From Blautia sp. BIOML-A1 (GTDB lineage: Bacteria; Bacillota; Clostridia; Lachnospirales; Lachnospiraceae), in contig NZ_WWVR01000058.1 in assembly GCF_009883055.1 (NCBI RefSeq), forward strand, positions 1 through 7,959: DNA of 7,959 nt. The letters are read 5' to 3'. Under the pieces are notes generated by a model, which worked only from the letters and a program-made list of their open reading frames with translations, ran no database searches and was not told the DNA's origin. The position numbers and the translations under genes are program-made. Within the stretch, counting starts at the first letter, position 1, and the number at the start of each line of letters is the position of its first letter. Positions 6,427 through 7,959 of this stretch are shown piece by piece.

Positions 6427-6485
6427 TGTGGTAAGAAAATCAGACGAATATATTTTTCCAAGAATTTGTGGTAAAAATGTGGTCA
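6427..6485 (+). repeat. TGTGGTAA/TGTGGTCA direct repeats, candidate integrase arm sites
   Basis: TGTGGTAA occurs at 6427-6434 and 6467-6474, and TGTGGTCA at 6478-6485. The last two start 11 bases apart, one helical turn. Tn916-type integrases bind short direct repeats (DR-2) near the element ends through their N-terminal domain. The position, beginning 22 bases after the integrase stop, suits that role. The exact element end cannot be placed. Confidence 0.5.
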
Positions 6486-6525
6486 AATCAAGAAAAACGA
6501 GTGCGAAAGCAAGTGAAAAATCCCT

Positions 6526-6552
6526 GTGAAGCCCGTAAAATCAAGGCTTCAC
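6526..6552. other. Perfect 8-bp stem-loop upstream of the heat-shock promoter
   Basis: GTGAAGCC (6526-6533) and GGCTTCAC (6545-6552) are exact inverted repeats around an 11-base loop. No T-run follows directly on either strand, so it is a poor terminator. It may weakly end integrase transcription or lie at the element boundary. It overlaps the tandem CTTCACAAAAT repeat that follows. Confidence 0.5.
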
Positions 6553-6568
6553 AAAATCTTCACAAAAT
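6547..6568 (+). repeat. 11-bp exact tandem repeat CTTCACAAAAT x2
   Basis: Two perfect adjacent copies (6547-6557 and 6558-6568) end two bases before the CIRCE element. The first copy shares bases with the preceding stem-loop. The helical-turn spacing could suit a DNA-binding protein, but nothing else in the sequence shows which one. Confidence 0.6.
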
Positions 6569-6570
6569 AA

Positions 6571-6597
6571 TTAGCACTCACCTCTTGACAGTGCTAA
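6571..6597. promoter_or_regulatory. CIRCE heat-shock operator (HrcA binding site)
   Basis: TTAGCACTC, a 9-base spacer and CAGTGCTAA match the CIRCE consensus (TTAGCACTC-N9-GAGTGCTAA) in all but one base. It overlaps the -35 box of the promoter before the Hsp20 genes. HrcA bound here would block transcription until heat or misfolded protein titrates the GroE system that keeps HrcA active. Confidence 0.9.
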
Positions 6598-6613
6598 TAA
6601 TAAGTGTTATATT
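6585..6613 (+). promoter_or_regulatory. Sigma-A promoter of the Hsp20 genes
   Basis: TTGACA (6585-6590), a 17-base spacer and TATATT (6608-6613) form a near-consensus promoter. The -35 box lies within the CIRCE operator. Transcription should start near 6620, leaving a leader of about 130 bases before the first Hsp20 gene. Confidence 0.85.
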
Positions 6614-6634
6614 ACAACTAGAACAAAGGAAGAG

Positions 6635-6677
6635 GGATATGAGATAAAAAGATTGAAAGAAAATCTTCTGAATATCC
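6635..6677 (+). other. Stem-loop in the Hsp20 leader RNA
   Basis: GGATAT (6635-6640) pairs with ATATCC (6672-6677). Inside it, AAGATT (6649-6654) pairs with AATCTT (6662-6667) around a 7-base loop. It forms an A-U-rich extended hairpin near the 5' end of the leader. It does not cover the Hsp20 ribosome site (AAGGGAG, 6734-6740), so it is more likely to affect RNA stability than to act as a simple thermosensor. Confidence 0.4.
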
Positions 6678-6749
6678 TTCATACCAACCGAGTTCAGAAC
6701 TTAAAACTTATTTCAAGATAGATCATAAAAGAAAAGGGAGAGATGACTT

Positions 6750-7208
6750 ATGTTAATGCCTAGTATTTTTGGAGAAAACTTATTTGATGATTTCTTTACA
6801 CCGTTCTATTACGATGATAAAGATGAGAAGAAAGCAGAGAAGAAGCTGTACGGACACAGAGCACAGAATCTTCTGAAGACCGATATTAAAGAAACCAAGG
6901 AAGGTTATGAACTTGTAATTGATGTTCCTGGATTCAAGAAAGATGAAGTTAAGGTAGCACTGAAAGATGGTTATCTGACAGTCAGTGCAGCTAAAGGCCT
7001 TGATGAGGAAGAGGATGACAAGAAGACAGGACGTTACATCAGACGTGAACGTTACGCAGGAGCCTGCGAGAGAAGCTTCTATGTAGGTGAAGATGTTACA
7101 CAGGAAGACATCAAGGGCGAGTATAAACACGGTATCCTGAAACTGTTTGTTCCGAAGAAAGAAGCAAAACCGGTTTCCAACGATCCGAAATATATCACCA
7201 TTGAATGA
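6750..7208 (+). CDS. hsp20: Small heat-shock protein, Hsp20/alpha-crystallin family (copy 1)
   Basis: This 152-residue cytoplasmic chaperone should form oligomers and hold unfolding proteins without using ATP. A short N-terminal arm (MLMPSIFGENLFDDFFTPF) leads into the alpha-crystallin domain at about 42-140: LKTDIKETKEGYELVIDVPG, then FKKDEVKVALKDGYLTVSA, RRERYAGACERSFYVGEDV and the hallmark GILKLFVP. The C-terminal I-x-I motif (YITIE) is used to dock onto neighbouring subunits. The start is supported by AAGGGAG 9 bases upstream. The CIRCE operator and promoter upstream put it under heat-shock control by HrcA. A paralogue follows about 156 bases downstream. An acidic stretch, EEEDDKK (about 90-96), lies in the loop before the dimer-forming segment. 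Confidence 0.95.
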   Translation: MLMPSIFGENLFDDFFTPFYYDDKDEKKAEKKLYGHRAQNLLKTDIKETKEGYELVIDVPGFKKDEVKVALKDGYLTVSAAKGLDEEEDDKKTGRYIRRERYAGACERSFYVGEDVTQEDIKGEYKHGILKLFVPKKEAKPVSNDPKYITIE

Positions 7209-7216
7209 TTGAGAAG

Positions 7217-7246
7217 TTGATTCATTTCCGTCAGGTAATGTATGAT
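7217..7246 (+). promoter_or_regulatory. Possible second promoter before Hsp20 copy 2
   Basis: TTGATT (7217-7222), an 18-base spacer and TATGAT (7241-7246) make a fair sigma-A match. No CIRCE is near, so this promoter would not be under HrcA. It would give the second gene expression independent of heat shock. The match could also be chance in A+T-rich DNA. Confidence 0.4.
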
Positions 7247-7260
7247 CGTTAAAGACTCGT

Positions 7261-7289
7261 GATACTGCCCGGAGACTTCGGGCGGTATC
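7261..7289 (+). other. Strong hairpin between the two Hsp20 genes
   Basis: GATACTGCCCG (7261-7271) and CGGGCGGTATC (7279-7289) form an 11-pair stem with one G-U pair and a 7-base loop (GAGACTT). Only CTTAAAATAG follows, with no T-run, so full termination is unlikely. Possible roles are an RNA-processing or stability element, a partial attenuator that lowers copy 2 expression, or a 5' stabilising stem if the 7217 promoter is used. Confidence 0.6.
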
Positions 7290-7364
7290 CTTAAAATAGA
7301 TTAGTAAGTAACAGTCGAAAGACTTAAAAATAGATTTGTTTGTCATGAAAAGGAGCGATGACTT

Positions 7365-7820
7365 ATGTTGATGCCTAGTATTTTTGGAGAAAACTTATTT
7401 GATGATGACTGGATGGACTTCCCGTTTAAAGATGAGTTCTGGGGCAAGAAGAATCCGCTTTATGGTAAACATGCGCAGAACATGATGAAAACGGATATCC
7501 GTGAAACTGATGGCAGTTATGAACTGGATGTGGATCTTCCGGGATTTAAGAAAGACGAGATCAAGGTTCAGCTGAAGGATGGTTATCTGACACTGTCAGC
7601 AGCCAAAGGTCTTGATAAAGATGAACAGGATAAGAAGGGCAACTACATCAGACGTGAACGTTATGCTGGTACTTTAAGTAGAAGTTTCTATGTTGGTGAT
7701 GCAGTCAGTGAAGAAGATATCCATGCGAAATATGAAGACGGTATTCTGAAACTTTCTGTTCCGAAGAAAGCACCGAAAGCCGTTGAAGAAAAAGATGGTT
7801 ACATCGCAATCGAAGGTTAA
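7365..7820 (+). CDS. hsp20: Small heat-shock protein, Hsp20/alpha-crystallin family (copy 2)
   Basis: This 151-residue paralogue of the preceding Hsp20 has the same plan. An N-terminal arm (MLMPSIFGENLFDDDWMDFP) precedes an alpha-crystallin domain at about 40-138: MKTDIRETDGSYELDVDLPG, FKKDEIKVQLKDGYLTLSA, RRERYAGTLSRSFYVGDAV, then GILKLSVP. A C-terminal I-x-I motif (YIAIEG) follows. The start has AGGAG 9 bases upstream. The first 14 codons and the ribosome site are almost identical in DNA to those of copy 1, while the rest has diverged. The arm after residue 14 differs most (DWMDFPFKDEFWG here), which could change client or oligomer preference; mixed oligomers of the two are plausible. Expression probably comes from the CIRCE-controlled promoter by read-through, perhaps with an extra promoter at 7217. 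Confidence 0.95.
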   Translation: MLMPSIFGENLFDDDWMDFPFKDEFWGKKNPLYGKHAQNMMKTDIRETDGSYELDVDLPGFKKDEIKVQLKDGYLTLSAAKGLDKDEQDKKGNYIRRERYAGTLSRSFYVGDAVSEEDIHAKYEDGILKLSVPKKAPKAVEEKDGYIAIEG

Positions 7821-7850
7821 CTTCCATTGCTTATTCTCCCCCCATATATA

Positions 7851-7881
7851 GCCGGGATCCGAAAGGATCCCGGCCTTTTTT
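7851..7881 (+). terminator. Strong rho-independent terminator after the Hsp20 pair
   Basis: GCCGGGATCC (7851-7860) and GGATCCCGGC (7865-7874) make a perfect 10-bp stem closed by a GAAA tetraloop. CTTTTTT (7875-7881) follows. This ends the Hsp20 transcription unit 30 bases after the copy 2 stop. Confidence 0.95.
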
Positions 7882-7895
7882 ACTTTATAGGAAAC

Positions 7896-7946
7896 TGCTC
7901 CTACGGAGCACTCTTGAATGAAAGATGCCCTCCGGTAGGCGGGCAT
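7896..7946. other. Two adjacent compact hairpins near the window edge
   Basis: TGCTCC-TAC-GGAGCA (7896-7910) is followed 14 bases later by ATGCCC (7925-7930) pairing with GGGCAT (7941-7946). The second stem can be extended by CC/GG (7932-7933 with 7938-7939) around a GGTA loop. Neither has a T-run. They lie outside the Hsp20 unit and could be a dispersed intergenic repeat or belong to the next gene, which is not in the window. Confidence 0.5.
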
Positions 7947-7959
7947 ACTAAAAGGACGG

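Noticed and set aside
6526..6552. Stem-loop as the integrase terminator
   Set aside because: No T-run follows it directly on either strand; listed as a stem-loop only.
6780..7346. 188-codon minus-strand frame
   Set aside because: It is the reverse strand of the clear Hsp20 copy 1 gene and its spacer; its Cys/Phe/Ile-rich composition is typical of antisense shadows.
7674..7946. 90-codon minus-strand frame starting in the terminal hairpins
   Set aside because: It passes back through the Hsp20 terminator stem and the antisense of copy 2; no ribosome site is seen.
1..7959. tRNA, rRNA or CRISPR array
   Set aside because: I saw no tRNA-like cloverleaf, no rRNA-like stretch and no regularly spaced repeat-spacer series; the repeats found are short and few.

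Overview
The window looks like a low-GC gut Firmicute, most likely of the Lachnospiraceae (Blautia/Dorea/Ruminococcus type). The signs are A+T-rich DNA with strong AGGAGG-like ribosome sites, Hsp20 proteins that begin MLMPSIFGENLF, a CIRCE heat-shock operator, family 3 glycoside hydrolases and a Tn916-type integrase. The genus is an inference from style, not a measured match.

Left part (1-1986): remains of a sugar-degradation locus. An open frame beginning at about 74 encodes the C-terminal part of a membrane-anchored family 3 glycoside hydrolase (GH3). Its 5' part is missing, and it is preceded by a short stretch that reads like the tail of a DDE transposase. Two bases after its stop comes a second GH3 gene, cut off before its catalytic nucleophile.

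Middle-left (about 1944-3374): the second GH3 runs, out of frame, into an AlbA_2/Schlafen-type ATP-binding regulator gene that has lost its own start codon. This join marks a rearrangement. A bidirectional terminator and a pair of 24-bp direct repeats separate this gene from the next, which points the other way.

Middle (3542-6404): a compact integration module in an order resembling the right end of Tn916. It has a leftward XRE-type repressor gene and a divergent control region with a consensus promoter and three related TTCGC-N6-GCGAA operator-like sites. Then come a long structured leader, a tiny ORF coupled by an ATGA overlap to an excisionase-like gene, and a Tn916-family tyrosine integrase. 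TGTGGTAA/TGTGGTCA repeats just after the integrase look like arm-type binding sites near an element end. No conjugation genes are visible, so this is a small element, a remnant, or one end of a larger element.

Right part (6526-7959): a heat-shock pair. A CIRCE operator overlaps a good vegetative promoter upstream of the first Hsp20 gene. The second Hsp20 gene follows about 150 bases later, with a hairpin and a possible second promoter between them. A strong terminator closes the unit, followed by two compact hairpins at the window edge.

The most noteworthy items are the three-operator switch, the two chimeric gene junctions, the repeats around the shared terminator, and the near-identical start regions of the two Hsp20 genes. 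I see no clear evidence for a wholly new system.
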